Below, one piece after another: positions 7,482 to 15,744 of a DNA stretch of 18,278 bases. Each line of letters starts with the position of its first letter. The stretch's first letter is position 1. The position numbers and the translations under genes are program-made. The DNA lies in the NCBI GenBank assembly GCA_900553215.1, contig USCJ01000004.1:1-18278 (forward strand). The letters are read 5' to 3'. Source of the DNA: an uncultured Collinsella sp. (lineage in GTDB: Bacteria; Actinomycetota; Coriobacteriia; Coriobacteriales; Coriobacteriaceae). The notes under the pieces were generated by a model. It had not been told where the DNA came from. It saw nothing but the letters and a program-made list of their open reading frames with translations, and ran no database searches.

Positions 7482-8504
7482 ATGACGGCAAGCGACGCGA
7501 CCGCGACAATTAAAAAGGGGAATTCGGAGCCCAGTTTCGATAAAACGGCTCAGCGCATCCTCAATCTTTTCTTTGTGCTCAACAGCTCCCCCGAACCGCT
7601 GACGACCGAGCAGATCGTCTTGGATTCTGACCTGGGATATGGCTCGGGCAACATCGACTCGGATAAGCGCAAGTTTCGGCGCGATCGTGACAAACTGCTC
7701 GAACGCGGCATCTTAATCAAGGAGGTTCGCCCCGCCGGCGCGCAGGAGACCGAGGAAAGCTCATGGACAATCGACCGCGAGCACACGTTTGCGGCAGGCG
7801 GCCTCATCACCGCAGACGACGCCGATATCCTGCTCAACGCTATCGACCAGACAATAGCGGCCGGCTCATCCACTTTTGCCGCGCCGCTTGCCGATATTCG
7901 TTCCAAGATTGCCTACCTCACCGGCATGTCGGCGGTAGACGAAGCACCGATCCGCCGCTCTCCCACCGTCGATGCGGTATGGAGCGCCTTTGCCGAGCGA
8001 TGCGCGCTGCGATTTTTATATCAGAACGGACGCGGTGAGCAGAAAGAGCGTACCGTCTGCGTCTACGGCATGTTCGAGCGCGAGGGCGTTGCGTACTTCT
8101 GCGGCCTCGACAATGCCACCGACGACATCAGGACATTCCGCTGCGACCGTATCGTTCGCGCTTGGCGCCCCTCGAAGGCCTACGTTATCCCTGCGGACTT
8201 CAACCTCAGCGACTACCTGTTCTTTGAATTCGATTTTGCCGACCGCCCGCCCGTTGCGGCTACGTTCTCGTTCGCCCCGCAGACGCAGATCGATATGATC
8301 AACGGCCTCACGCGCGGGCGAGGTGAGCTCGCACACACCGATTCGGGATGGACTTGGACCGTTGACGTGCGAGATCTTGAAGCCGCCGCCTCATTTTGCA
8401 TGGCCCACGCCATGGACGGCATGAGGCCCATGGCCCCCAAATCGCTCAAGCAGGCGTGGAACCACCTCATTGAAAGGACGGTGCACGAGCATGCCCGTGC
8501 GTAA
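7482..8504 (+). CDS. WYL-domain transcriptional regulator, PafB/PafC-like (340 aa)
   Basis: The ATG has GAGG (7473-7476) five bases upstream. Residues 22-80 form a helix-turn-helix-type N-terminus (FDKTAQRILNLFFVL, then DKRKFRRDRDKLLERGI), as in DeoR/PafB-like activators. Residues 165-230 match the WYL domain: RFLYQNGRG, then FEREGVAYFCGLD, and a basic RTFRCDRI strand. A further C-terminal domain follows. WYL domains sense ligands, reported to be nucleic acids in several families, and pair with DNA-binding domains; actinobacterial PafB and PafC work as a pair in the DNA-damage response. The overlap with a second WYL gene fits such a pair. No pafA or proteasome gene is nearby, so the target genes are unknown. 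Confidence 0.85.
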   Translation: MTASDATATIKKGNSEPSFDKTAQRILNLFFVLNSSPEPLTTEQIVLDSDLGYGSGNIDSDKRKFRRDRDKLLERGILIKEVRPAGAQETEESSWTIDREHTFAAGGLITADDADILLNAIDQTIAAGSSTFAAPLADIRSKIAYLTGMSAVDEAPIRRSPTVDAVWSAFAERCALRFLYQNGRGEQKERTVCVYGMFEREGVAYFCGLDNATDDIRTFRCDRIVRAWRPSKAYVIPADFNLSDYLFFEFDFADRPPVAATFSFAPQTQIDMINGLTRGRGELAHTDSGWTWTVDVRDLEAAASFCMAHAMDGMRPMAPKSLKQAWNHLIERTVHEHARA

Positions 8505-9408
8505 ACTCACCAGCGAGCAGAGGCTCTCGCGCGCCATCGACATCATGGAGGCCCTCTACGCCGCCGGCGAGAGCGGCATGACACGAACCGAGATTTGCAG
8601 TCGCTTTGACATCACGGGGGCGTCGCTCGACGAGATTCTCGAGATCGTCTCGACGCTCGCGGACCGAGAATCGGGTGCGCGTATCATCTGCGAATGCCAC
8701 GGCGAGCGCGTGGTCCTCACCGGTGACGCCGGGCGTGTACTACCGCTGCGCCTGAGTGCCGCCGAGGGCGCTATGCTCAACCACGAACTTGAATCGTTGG
8801 GGATCGATCCCCAGGCGGCGGCTCGAATTCGACATGCTCTTCTACCCGAAGAGCTCGGCTATAACCAGCACGTCTCTGACACCGTCAACCACGGGTCGCA
8901 CTGGCAGCAGCTGAGCTGCGCCATTCAGGACGGCGTTCGCTGTCGTATCTCGTATCGCTCGATGGACGATGCGCGGCCACGCGAGCGTCTGGTCGACCCC
9001 TTGCGCATTACAGCAAACGGCGACCAAACATATCTGATTGCCTGGGACATCGCGGTCGATGAGCAGCGCACCTATCGCATGGATAAAATCGAGGGACTCG
9101 CCTTGACGGAAGACTCCGTCGTGCCTCACGTACCGGACGTTGCATCCCTCCACGATTCCCTTGCCCGGACGCAGCGTAGCGCAAAGCTCTTGATGCCATT
9201 CGATATGGCGGAGCATCTGGACTGGGCCGGCATCACCCTTATCGAGCGCAGCGGGACAGACATGGCAACGGCAACCGTACATTACGGCTCCGAGCGTTGG
9301 CTGCTGAGCCAGATAATCGCAGCGGGCGGAGCCATCCGCATCTTGGATGACCCCGCCCTGTCAAAGCGTCTGTGCGATATGGCAAAAACCCTCGTCTGTC
9401 CGCTTTAG
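8491..9408 (+). CDS. Second WYL-domain transcriptional regulator, PafC-like (305 aa)
   Basis: The frame can be extended to a TTG at 8470, but the ATG at 8491 is preferred. AAGGA at 8474-8478 precedes it at a somewhat long 12 bases, and it overlaps the preceding gene by 14 bases, implying translational coupling. Residues 5-60 form an N-terminal winged-helix-like region (RLSRAIDIMEAL, then TRTEICSRFDITGASLDEIL). The WYL region spans about 147-205: RISYRSMDDARPRERLVDP, then TYLIAWDIAVDEQRTYRMDKI. It resembles its neighbour in plan but is clearly diverged, so the two probably form a heteromeric regulator like PafBC (inference). Its TAG stop (9406-9408) overlaps the stop of the convergent helicase gene, leaving no room for a terminator. 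Confidence 0.83.
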   Translation: MPVRKLTSEQRLSRAIDIMEALYAAGESGMTRTEICSRFDITGASLDEILEIVSTLADRESGARIICECHGERVVLTGDAGRVLPLRLSAAEGAMLNHELESLGIDPQAAARIRHALLPEELGYNQHVSDTVNHGSHWQQLSCAIQDGVRCRISYRSMDDARPRERLVDPLRITANGDQTYLIAWDIAVDEQRTYRMDKIEGLALTEDSVVPHVPDVASLHDSLARTQRSAKLLMPFDMAEHLDWAGITLIERSGTDMATATVHYGSERWLLSQIIAAGGAIRILDDPALSKRLCDMAKTLVCPL

Positions 9409-12299
9409 CGCCGCCGCTCGTGGCGTGCACGCCACAGCTGTAGATAGTGCCCGATCTGCGCCGATTCGATGCGCTGGTAGGAGCTCGTGGGCAGCGACGT
9501 TAAGAACTTCTTGCCATAGCCCTTCGTCACCAGGCGAGGATCCGCCAAGATCAGCACACCGCTATCGGTCGACGAGCGAATCAAACGCCCCGCGGCCTGC
9601 TTAACCTCGAGCACCGCCTCGGGCAGCGAATAGCGCGCCCATGCGCGGTCTTCGCGCAGGTTGCGCTCGCACGAGAGCGGGTCCGTGGGGCTCGAGAACG
9701 GCAACTTGGGAATGATGACGCAGCGCAGCGTCTCGCCGCTGGCATCAAACCCCTCCCAGAAGGCCTTGAGCGCAAAAAGCGACGAGGTCGGTTCGTTGAT
9801 AAACCGGTCGCGCAGGCGACGAGGAGATGAGTTGCGCTGCTGGCAGTTGAGCTCCAGACCCGCACGGGCCATCTTGGGCTCAACGCGGGCGTATAGGTCC
9901 TCCATGTCGCGCCGATTGGTGAACAACGTGAGCACCGATCCGCCCATGGCAAGATGGGCGTCGACCAGCACGCGCTCGAGCGCCGTAAGATAGCTCTCAC
10001 GATCGCGCGGATCGGGGATATCGCCCGCAACGACTACAGCCATGTTCGAATCGAAGTCGTAGCTCGAATCCAAGTGCAGCGATGACGACGTTGAAGCACC
10101 GATGCGATCAAGGCCGACCGCATGGTTAAAGTGCTCAAAGCTTTTGGACACCGTCATGGTCGCCGAGGCAAAGATAGCCGTGTGAACCTCGGGCAGCCAC
10201 TCGGTTGCCAAGGCCTCGCCAATGTCGATGCGCTCTGCGGTCATTGACTCTCCGCCGGCACGCAGCCTGCGATTAACCTGCAGCGAATACACGTAGTGTT
10301 CATCGGTACCATCAATGATGAGTTTGAGGTTCTCGGCCAGCTCGTGCAGGCGGCGCGAGATATCACCCAGGTCGACAACAACCTCGGGCTTGTCGGCGGC
10401 GACGGCTTGCACCAGCGCGTCGACGCTCTTGTCAGCTTGTTCCAATGCGTCGATGCCAGTGTAGGCCGACTGTAAGAAATCATGCCAGTCGTCTGATTCG
10501 CGCAGCTCGGGGCCAATCCATAGATTGGCATTGTCATAACCCCCACGCGCACGGCGGCCGAGCTCGCGAACGCCATCGAACACGCCGGCGATTGCCATGC
10601 TCGCGCGGGCAACCGTCGACGTCGCCTTGGCAGTAAGGCCCAGATAGAGCGTAGAGCCCTCAGAGGTTGCCAAATCACGGGAAACCTGGCTTAGTGCGCC
10701 GGTGCTCGAGCCACCCAGGCGCTCGAACAGGACGCGTGATTCGTCCGCCGACACCACGCGCGCCCACTGACGGCGCGCCTCGCGCTCGATGGAATGGGCC
10801 TCGTCGATTACCCAATGACGAATCGGAGGCAAAATCCTGCCCTCGGCCGCAACGTTACGGAACAGCAGGGAATGGTTGGTGACCACCACATCGGCATGCG
10901 CCGCACGACGGCGAGCACCGTGGACCAAACATTTATCAGGGAAAAACGGGCAGAGGCGACGAGCACACTCGCGCGAGGCCGTCGTAAAGTCGGGACGGTT
11001 GACGCTGCGCCACCGAATGCCGAGCGAGTCGAGGTCGCCATCGGCTGATTGGCAGACGTACGCCATAATGACCGCGACCGCCGTGAGCGTGTCCGCCGGA
11101 TCGCGCTTGGTGGTAATCTCGACCTGGCCGCGGCTCATGCGCTCAAGCTTGCGCAGGCACGGATAGTGGTCATACCCCTTGAGAGCGCAAAATGACAGAC
11201 CACCGTCCAGTTGCTCGGCAAGTTTTGGCAGCTCATGGTACATGAGCTGGTCGGCAAGATTGTTCGATTTGGTCGCAATACCAACCGTGATGTTGTTACG
11301 GCGTGCTGCCTCGGCAAAAGGCACCAGATAGGCCATCGATTTGCCGACGCCTGTGCCTGCCTCAATTACTCGATGAGTGCCCGTGACCAGCGCATCGCGG
11401 ACCTCGAGCGCCATCGCGATCTGCTCATCACGCGGCTCGTAGGTGGGATACATGCGATTGACCAGGCCACCTGGCGCATAGTCTGCCTCGATCTCCTCAC
11501 GACTCGGCATCTTGAGGACCGGCAGCTCATCGGCGTCCACCCGATCGTCGGCGCGATCGGCCTTGAGAACGTCAGCACGAGCGGCGCTGAGAGAGAAGAT
11601 AGAACCAGGGTTCTGCCCTGCCAAGAATGAGAAGATAGGACGATAGGACCAAGGCACGTCCGGATGCATGTCGGCTAGGCGCGCCATGAGGCCCTGGGGC
11701 AAGTCGGTGAGCGCCACGAGCAACACGCGCCATACGCCACACAGGGCGTCGACGTCGGCATTGGCACGGTGTGATACCGAGTCGCAGCCAAACAGATCGG
11801 CCATAAAAGACAGCTTGTGCGAGGCCAGGCGCGGAAGCGCGATGCGCGACAGCGCCAGCGAATCGATCCAAATATCGCTCACGTTGACGCCGCCTTTGAC
11901 CGACTCGATAAACGAGCGGTCGAACGTGGCGTTGTGTGCGATCACCGGGCAGCCACCGACAAAATCGGCGAGAGCGGCGACGGCCTCAACCGCCGACGGG
12001 GCATCTGCCACATCGGCATTTGTAATGCTCGTGAGCTCGGTAATCTCGGCGGGAATCAGCTGTTTGGGATGCACGAAGGTATCGAAGCGGTCGATGACCT
12101 CGCGGCCCGAAAGACGGGCCGCCGAGATCTCGATCAGCTCGTTGTCCTGCACCGAAAGACCCGTGGTCTCGGTATCGAGGACAATCACATCTTCCTCGAT
12201 AAGGCCGAAAGACTGCGTTTTGGCGCGGTCGGCAAGCGTGGCATAGGAGTCGATGACAAACTGCGGCGTTCCTGACGAAACCGCGTCCTCGATTAGCAT
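9405..12299 (-). CDS. dinG: DinG-type ATP-dependent helicase with N-terminal DEDDh exonuclease (964 aa)
   Basis: The N-terminal third is a DnaQ-like 3'-5' exonuclease. DTETTG (Asp42, Glu44), AHNATFD (Asp127) and His177/Asp182 in HRANADVDA complete the DEDDh catalytic set. The rest is an XPD/DinG superfamily 2 helicase: Walker A AGTGVGKS (314-321), DEAH (499-502) and a C-terminal QAAGRLIRS motif VI. Cys381, Cys445, Cys450 and Cys457 are spaced C-x63-C-x4-C-x6-C, much like the 4Fe-4S ligands of DinG/XPD helicases. DinG unwinds 5'-tailed DNA, R-loops and related structures and acts in repair and replication-conflict resolution. Its ATG overlaps the TGC-TAA end of ddl by seven bases, so it is translated from the ddl transcript. 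The three-part plan is that of Gram-positive DinG proteins with a fused exonuclease. The family assignment is firm; the substrate is not. Confidence 0.9.
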   Translation of the reverse strand: MLIEDAVSSGTPQFVIDSYATLADRAKTQSFGLIEEDVIVLDTETTGLSVQDNELIEISAARLSGREVIDRFDTFVHPKQLIPAEITELTSITNADVADAPSAVEAVAALADFVGGCPVIAHNATFDRSFIESVKGGVNVSDIWIDSLALSRIALPRLASHKLSFMADLFGCDSVSHRANADVDALCGVWRVLLVALTDLPQGLMARLADMHPDVPWSYRPIFSFLAGQNPGSIFSLSAARADVLKADRADDRVDADELPVLKMPSREEIEADYAPGGLVNRMYPTYEPRDEQIAMALEVRDALVTGTHRVIEAGTGVGKSMAYLVPFAEAARRNNITVGIATKSNNLADQLMYHELPKLAEQLDGGLSFCALKGYDHYPCLRKLERMSRGQVEITTKRDPADTLTAVAVIMAYVCQSADGDLDSLGIRWRSVNRPDFTTASRECARRLCPFFPDKCLVHGARRRAAHADVVVTNHSLLFRNVAAEGRILPPIRHWVIDEAHSIEREARRQWARVVSADESRVLFERLGGSSTGALSQVSRDLATSEGSTLYLGLTAKATSTVARASMAIAGVFDGVRELGRRARGGYDNANLWIGPELRESDDWHDFLQSAYTGIDALEQADKSVDALVQAVAADKPEVVVDLGDISRRLHELAENLKLIIDGTDEHYVYSLQVNRRLRAGGESMTAERIDIGEALATEWLPEVHTAIFASATMTVSKSFEHFNHAVGLDRIGASTSSSLHLDSSYDFDSNMAVVVAGDIPDPRDRESYLTALERVLVDAHLAMGGSVLTLFTNRRDMEDLYARVEPKMARAGLELNCQQRNSSPRRLRDRFINEPTSSLFALKAFWEGFDASGETLRCVIIPKLPFSSPTDPLSCERNLREDRAWARYSLPEAVLEVKQAAGRLIRSSTDSGVLILADPRLVTKGYGKKFLTSLPTSSYQRIESAQIGHYLQLWRARHERRR

Positions 12300-13258
12300 G
12301 CAATGCCCGCTCGACGAAGGCCCATACGGATCAGGCTGTCACAGACCTGCGGGAACGTCATGTCGTCGGTGTGGCGGATCTCATCCGGATACAGCGACGT
12401 ATCGGTCATGCCGGGAATGGTATTGGTCTCGAGGATAACGGGGCCGTCCTCGCTCACAATAAAGTCGCTGCGCGAGATACCCAGGCAACCGAGGGCCTTG
12501 TGAGCGGCACAAGCAAGTTCCTGAGCGCGAGCGTAATTCTCGGGTGAAATCTGCGCCGGAATGCGATGGATATCCGTAGGGTCGACATACTTCACGTCCA
12601 GATCGTAGAACTCGCAGTCCTCGGGCTTACGAATCTCGACAATCGGCAGGGCGCGTACGTCATCTTCGCCGTATACGCCGACGGTGATCTCGGTACCCTC
12701 GATGCACTTCTCGACCAGCACTTTGTCGCCGTACTCAAACGCCTTGGCGATTGCCGCGGGCAGCTCGGAGGGCTCATGGACCAGGGAAATGCCATAGCTG
12801 GAACCGTTGACGGCCGGCTTCACAAAGCAGCGCTCGCCACAAACCTCGACGATATGATCGATATCGACTTCATCGCCCACCTCGAGCGCAAGGCCGGGGG
12901 CAATGGGAATGCCCGCCTTGGCGTACAGGAGCTTCGAGACCTCCTTGTCGGCACCGCAGGCGCTCGCGAGCACGCCCGAGGCCGTGTAGGGGATACCCAG
13001 GGTCTCCATGGCACCCTGCATGGCGCCATCCTCACCGCCGGCGCCGTGCATGGCGATAAATGCCACATCGAATCCGCCGGTCGCCATGGTTACCATAAAG
13101 TCATCAGCGGCCGTGTCAAGCAGCTCCACCGAGGTGTAGCCGGCTTCCTTCAGTGCCACCACAACGTTCTTTCCCGAATCGAGCGATATCTCGCGCTCGG
13201 CGGAATGACCGCCCGCCAAGACCGCTACGTGCATGTTCTCTAGGCTTTTACCCGGCAT
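12293..13258 (-). CDS. ddl: D-alanine--D-alanine ligase (321 aa)
   Basis: Ddl joins two D-alanines using ATP in the cytoplasm, making the dipeptide for peptidoglycan precursors. Visible family signatures are VLAGGHSAEREISL at the N-terminus, HGAGGEDGAMQG, the ATP-grasp segment KPAVNGSSYGIS, EKCIEGTEITVGV, and LETNTIPGMTDTSLYP near the C-terminus. The omega-loop segment YDLDVKYVDP keeps the Tyr associated with D-Ala-D-Ala rather than D-Ala-D-Lac specificity. The length is normal. The ATG at 13256-13258 has a very strong AGGAGGAG ribosome binding site. The gene is first in a two-gene operon with dinG and is transcribed divergently from rlmN. Confidence 0.95.
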   Translation of the reverse strand: MPGKSLENMHVAVLAGGHSAEREISLDSGKNVVVALKEAGYTSVELLDTAADDFMVTMATGGFDVAFIAMHGAGGEDGAMQGAMETLGIPYTASGVLASACGADKEVSKLLYAKAGIPIAPGLALEVGDEVDIDHIVEVCGERCFVKPAVNGSSYGISLVHEPSELPAAIAKAFEYGDKVLVEKCIEGTEITVGVYGEDDVRALPIVEIRKPEDCEFYDLDVKYVDPTDIHRIPAQISPENYARAQELACAAHKALGCLGISRSDFIVSEDGPVILETNTIPGMTDTSLYPDEIRHTDDMTFPQVCDSLIRMGLRRAGIAC

Positions 13259-13298
13259 GGGCAGACTCCTCCTCTATAATTTCTGCAGCTGATACCAT

Positions 13299-13328
13299 AT
13301 TGTAGCGATACCCTCTACGTTTCCCCAA
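13299..13328 (-). promoter_or_regulatory. Putative promoter of the ddl-dinG operon
   Basis: On the minus strand, TTGGGG (13323-13328) and TACAAT (13299-13304) are separated by 18 bases and lie about 40 bases upstream of the ddl start. The -10 matches consensus at five of six positions; the -35 is weaker. It shares an 85-base interval with the divergent rlmN leader. Confidence 0.5.
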
Positions 13329-13343
13329 AATCGAAAGGCTTCC

Positions 13344-14396
13344 ATGAATCCCAGGACTAAATCTCAGGACATTCGCGACTTGAGCCAAAACGATATTCGC
13401 GAGCTCGTGGCCGAACTTGGCCAGCCCGCCTTCCGCGCGAAGCAGCTCATCGAATGGGTCTTTGAGAAGAACGTTTGTTCGTTTGACGATATGACCAACC
13501 TTCCCAAGGCTTTCCGCGAGCAGCTTAAAGAGGCTTTTGCCTTTGATACGCCGACTGAACTCACCAAGCAGGTTTCCAAAGATGGCTCGCGCAAGTATCT
13601 GCTCGAGCACCACGATGGCATTTCCGTCGAGACTGTCGGCATGCCCCGTCGTAACAAACTTTCCGTCTGCGTTTCCACCCAGGCAGGCTGCGGCATGGGC
13701 TGCGCCTTTTGCGCTACCGGTCTCAACGGCCTCAAGCGCTCTCTGACCGCTCAAGAGATCGTCGACCAGGTGCTTCATGTATCCAACGACTTTGGCGAGC
13801 GTGCCACAAGCGTTGTCTTCATGGGCCAGGGCGAGCCGTTTGCCAACTACGACGAGGTTCTCAAGGCATTGCGTATCCTCAACGACCCCGATGGTATCGG
13901 TATCGGCGCTCGTCACCTCACCGTCTCTACCAGCGGCGTTATTCCCGGTATTCGCAAATTTGCCGACATCCCCGAGCAGTTCACGCTTGCCGTTTCTCTG
14001 CATTCCGCCATCCAGTCGACGCGCAATAAGCTCATGCCCGGTGTTAAGAAGTACACGCTGCTTCGCCTTCACGAAGCGCTTCAGCTCTACACCGAGAAGA
14101 CTGGCCGCCGCCCGACCTATGAGTATGCCATGATCGAAGGCGTTAACGATACGAATCCCGAGATGCAGGCACTCTGCGACTTCTGCGAGGGAACGCTGTG
14201 CCACGTTAACCTGATTCAACTTAACGACATCGAGGGCAGCCCGCTCAAGCCGTCGCCGATTCATAAGGTTGAGGATCTTCAGCGTCGTCTTGAGTCCCGT
14301 GGCATCGAGACCACGATTCGCAACTCCCGTGGTAACGATATTGACGCCGCTTGCGGACAGCTGAAACAGCGTTTCAAAGTTCAGAAGAACGCATAG
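13344..14396 (+). CDS. rlmN: 23S rRNA (adenine2503-C2)/tRNA methyltransferase RlmN (350 aa)
   Basis: This radical-SAM enzyme methylates C2 of A2503 in 23S rRNA and of A37 in some tRNAs. CGMGCAFC supplies the three 4Fe-4S cysteines (116, 120, 123), which bind SAM. Cys109, seven residues before, and Cys337 in the C-terminal DIDAACGQL match the two catalytic cysteines of E. coli RlmN (118 and 355). MGQGEP is the GEP motif that contacts SAM. Length and domain order are normal for the family. The ATG is preceded by GAAAGG at five bases. The gene stands alone on its strand and is closed by a strong hairpin terminator. RlmN rather than the resistance paralogue Cfr is favoured by context and an ordinary housekeeping setting, though the two are related. 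Confidence 0.95.
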   Translation: MNPRTKSQDIRDLSQNDIRELVAELGQPAFRAKQLIEWVFEKNVCSFDDMTNLPKAFREQLKEAFAFDTPTELTKQVSKDGSRKYLLEHHDGISVETVGMPRRNKLSVCVSTQAGCGMGCAFCATGLNGLKRSLTAQEIVDQVLHVSNDFGERATSVVFMGQGEPFANYDEVLKALRILNDPDGIGIGARHLTVSTSGVIPGIRKFADIPEQFTLAVSLHSAIQSTRNKLMPGVKKYTLLRLHEALQLYTEKTGRRPTYEYAMIEGVNDTNPEMQALCDFCEGTLCHVNLIQLNDIEGSPLKPSPIHKVEDLQRRLESRGIETTIRNSRGNDIDAACGQLKQRFKVQKNA

Positions 14397-14414
14397 GGGA
14401 GTCGCACTCCAAAA

Positions 14415-14430
14415 CGTTTCATGTGAAACA
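14415..14430. other. Near-consensus parS site (ParB-binding site, 14 of 16 matches)
   Basis: CGTTTCATGTGAAACA differs from the consensus TGTTTCACGTGAAACA only at the first base and at one central base. It lies between the rlmN stop and its terminator, about 2.1 kb from the parS triplet. The central change breaks the perfect palindrome, so ParB affinity may be reduced. Confidence 0.55.
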
Positions 14431-14433
14431 TCG

Positions 14434-14474
14434 AACGGCCCCTGTTGCAGGATATGCAACCGGGGCCGTTTCAT
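14434..14474 (+). terminator. Strong hairpin terminator of rlmN
   Basis: Two 16-base arms (14434-14449 and 14455-14470), AACGGCCCC-T-GTTGCA and TGCAAC-C-GGGGCCGTT, pair with a single mismatch around a five-base loop. TCATTTATT follows. It ends 38-74 bases after the rlmN stop. Confidence 0.88.
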
Positions 14475-14533
14475 TTATTGACCTCAATTTTGGACCGCTG
14501 CTAGCTTTCCCATTTTTTACGGACAAAATAAGC

Positions 14534-14563
14534 GGCCCTTGTCTCATGAATCAGACAAGGGCC
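14534..14563 (-). terminator. Terminator of the rsmG/parA/parB transcript
   Basis: GGCCCTTGTCT (14534-14544) and AGACAAGGGCC (14553-14563) pair perfectly over 11 bases around an eight-base loop. Read on the minus strand, the stem is followed by CGCTTATTTTG, a T-rich tail. It lies about 30 bases past the stop of the last minus-strand gene. Confidence 0.8.
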
Positions 14564-14586
14564 CCTCAAAATATGCAGGGTAATTG

Positions 14587-14598
14587 TTAGGTACCTAA
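14587..14598. repeat. 12-base palindrome TTAGGTACCTAA, copy 1
   Basis: This perfect palindrome overlaps the stop codon of the small membrane protein gene (14595-14597). An identical copy lies at 18091-18102, so the two bracket the khpB-to-parB region. A regulator-binding site or a short dispersed repeat is possible; no binder is known to me. Confidence 0.5.
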
Positions 14599-14849
14599 TA
14601 GCCTACATTTTCCCATTGGTTGCTAACCCAACCTTGATTAATCCTTGGATTTTTCGTTACCTGAGCAGTGCGCATGGCAACATCTTCTGTCATGACATCC
14701 ATTTTCTTCTTGGAAGTATCGACAATATCTTGCGCGCCACGAAGCAAACGACCTCGAAGTTCATCGTCTGTCGCGATCTTATAGCCAGCAAAGGCACCAG
14801 CCGCGACAGTCGTCACCAATGCAATCGCAGTTAAAATCTTATTCCTCAT
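14595..14849 (-). CDS. Small membrane-anchored protein, YtxH-like in character (84 aa)
   Basis: The start is the ATG at 14847-14849. AAGGAGG (14855-14861) lies five bases upstream and inside the end of parB; the longer TTG-started frame would swallow this site. Residues 1-24 carry a basic tip (MRNK) and one hydrophobic helix (ILTAIALVTTVAAGAFAGYKIA). A charged, mostly helical tail with Lys and Asp follows (SKKKMDVMTEDV). This plan, a short N-terminal anchor and a charged helix containing RGRLLRGAQDIV, recalls YtxH-family proteins, but the match is to architecture only. It overlaps parB by 11 bases, so it is the last gene of the parAB transcript. Its function is unknown; a link to segregation rests only on position. 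Confidence 0.75.
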   Translation of the reverse strand: MRNKILTAIALVTTVAAGAFAGYKIATDDELRGRLLRGAQDIVDTSKKKMDVMTEDVAMRTAQVTKNPRINQGWVSNQWENVGY

Positions 14850-15744
14850 CTTGGCCTCCTTGATCAAACTGAATCATTTCACTAAGAATACGAGAGAGCT
14901 CTTCCTCGTCTTTAAACTCAATCTCAATCTTATTCTTTCCACGCGAGCTCTTCACACGCACGTTGGTATTAAATACCTGACGGAGTACACGCGCAGCCTT
15001 TTTAAAAGACTGAGGCGTTGCAGGCCGCGGCGTCTTAGGTGTCTCTCCGGCAGAAAACAATGGAGCAAGATTTTCTGTCGCTCTTACGGAAAGGCCCTCC
15101 GCAACAACCTTCTCTGCAAGTCGAATTCGAGCATCCTCATAGGGAACTGCAAGAATCGCACGTGCGTGACCAGCAGTAAGTTTACCCTCAAAAATCATTT
15201 GCTGAACTACTTCGGGGAGATCGAGAAGGCGCAGCGAGTTTGTAATTGCAGAGCGTGACTTGCTTACGGCCTTCGACAACGCCTCCTGGGTCATACCGCT
15301 AGCATCGATGAGCTGGCGATAGCCCTTAGCCTCTTCGACGGGATTCAGATCAGAACGCTGAAGATTTTCGATAAGAGCAAGAGCCAGCATCTCTTCATCA
15401 TTAACATCTTTAATGATGACAGGCAGTTCCTCAAGACCAGCAAGCTTTGACGCCTGGTAACGACGCTCACCAGCGATGATCTCATAGCCGTTTCCATGCT
15501 TGCGAACCAAGAGCGGCTGCAAAACGCCATGTTCTTGGATTGACTCGCTCAACTCGCGAAGTTCAGTTTCATTAAAGTGAATTCGCGGTTGATTAGGGTT
15601 GGGAACGATATCCTCAATAGGTAGTTTTGTTTCAGATGCGACATTTGAAGCAGATGCAGCAGAACCACCGGTCTCATACTCGGCCTCAGAGACCAAAGCA
15701 TTGAGTCCACGCCCCAATCCGCCACGTTTCTTTGCACTAGGCAC
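14839..15744 (-). CDS. parB: Chromosome-partitioning protein ParB (Spo0J), CTP-dependent parS-binding clamp (301 aa)
   Basis: ParB binds parS sites near the origin and, as a CTP-bound sliding clamp, spreads to load SMC and to work with ParA. The N-terminus starts RGGLGRGLNALV, the typical ParA-interacting segment. AGERRYQAS (91-99) is the CTP-binding/CTPase GERR motif. ENLQRSDLNPVEEA (126-139) is the second conserved box. A helix-turn-helix for parS lies at about 150-175, followed by a basic linker and the C-terminal dimerisation domain. The GTG start (15742-15744) overlaps the parA stop by eight bases, with GAGG upstream. Three perfect parS sites lie upstream of parA and one near-match lies past the operon. 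Confidence 0.96.
   Translation of the reverse strand: MPSAKKRGGLGRGLNALVSEAEYETGGSAASASNVASETKLPIEDIVPNPNQPRIHFNETELRELSESIQEHGVLQPLLVRKHGNGYEIIAGERRYQASKLAGLEELPVIIKDVNDEEMLALALIENLQRSDLNPVEEAKGYRQLIDASGMTQEALSKAVSKSRSAITNSLRLLDLPEVVQQMIFEGKLTAGHARAILAVPYEDARIRLAEKVVAEGLSVRATENLAPLFSAGETPKTPRPATPQSFKKAARVLRQVFNTNVRVKSSRGKNKIEIEFKDEEELSRILSEMIQFDQGGQDEE

Noticed and set aside
13248..14474. A 408-codon minus-strand open frame opposite rlmN
   Set aside because: The plus strand encodes a complete RlmN with all key residues; the antisense translation shows no family features.
14587..14598. TTAGGTACCTAA as a DtxR/IdeR iron box
   Set aside because: The iron box is a 19-base interrupted palindrome; only the outer TTAGG/CCTAA arms agree and the spacing is far too short.
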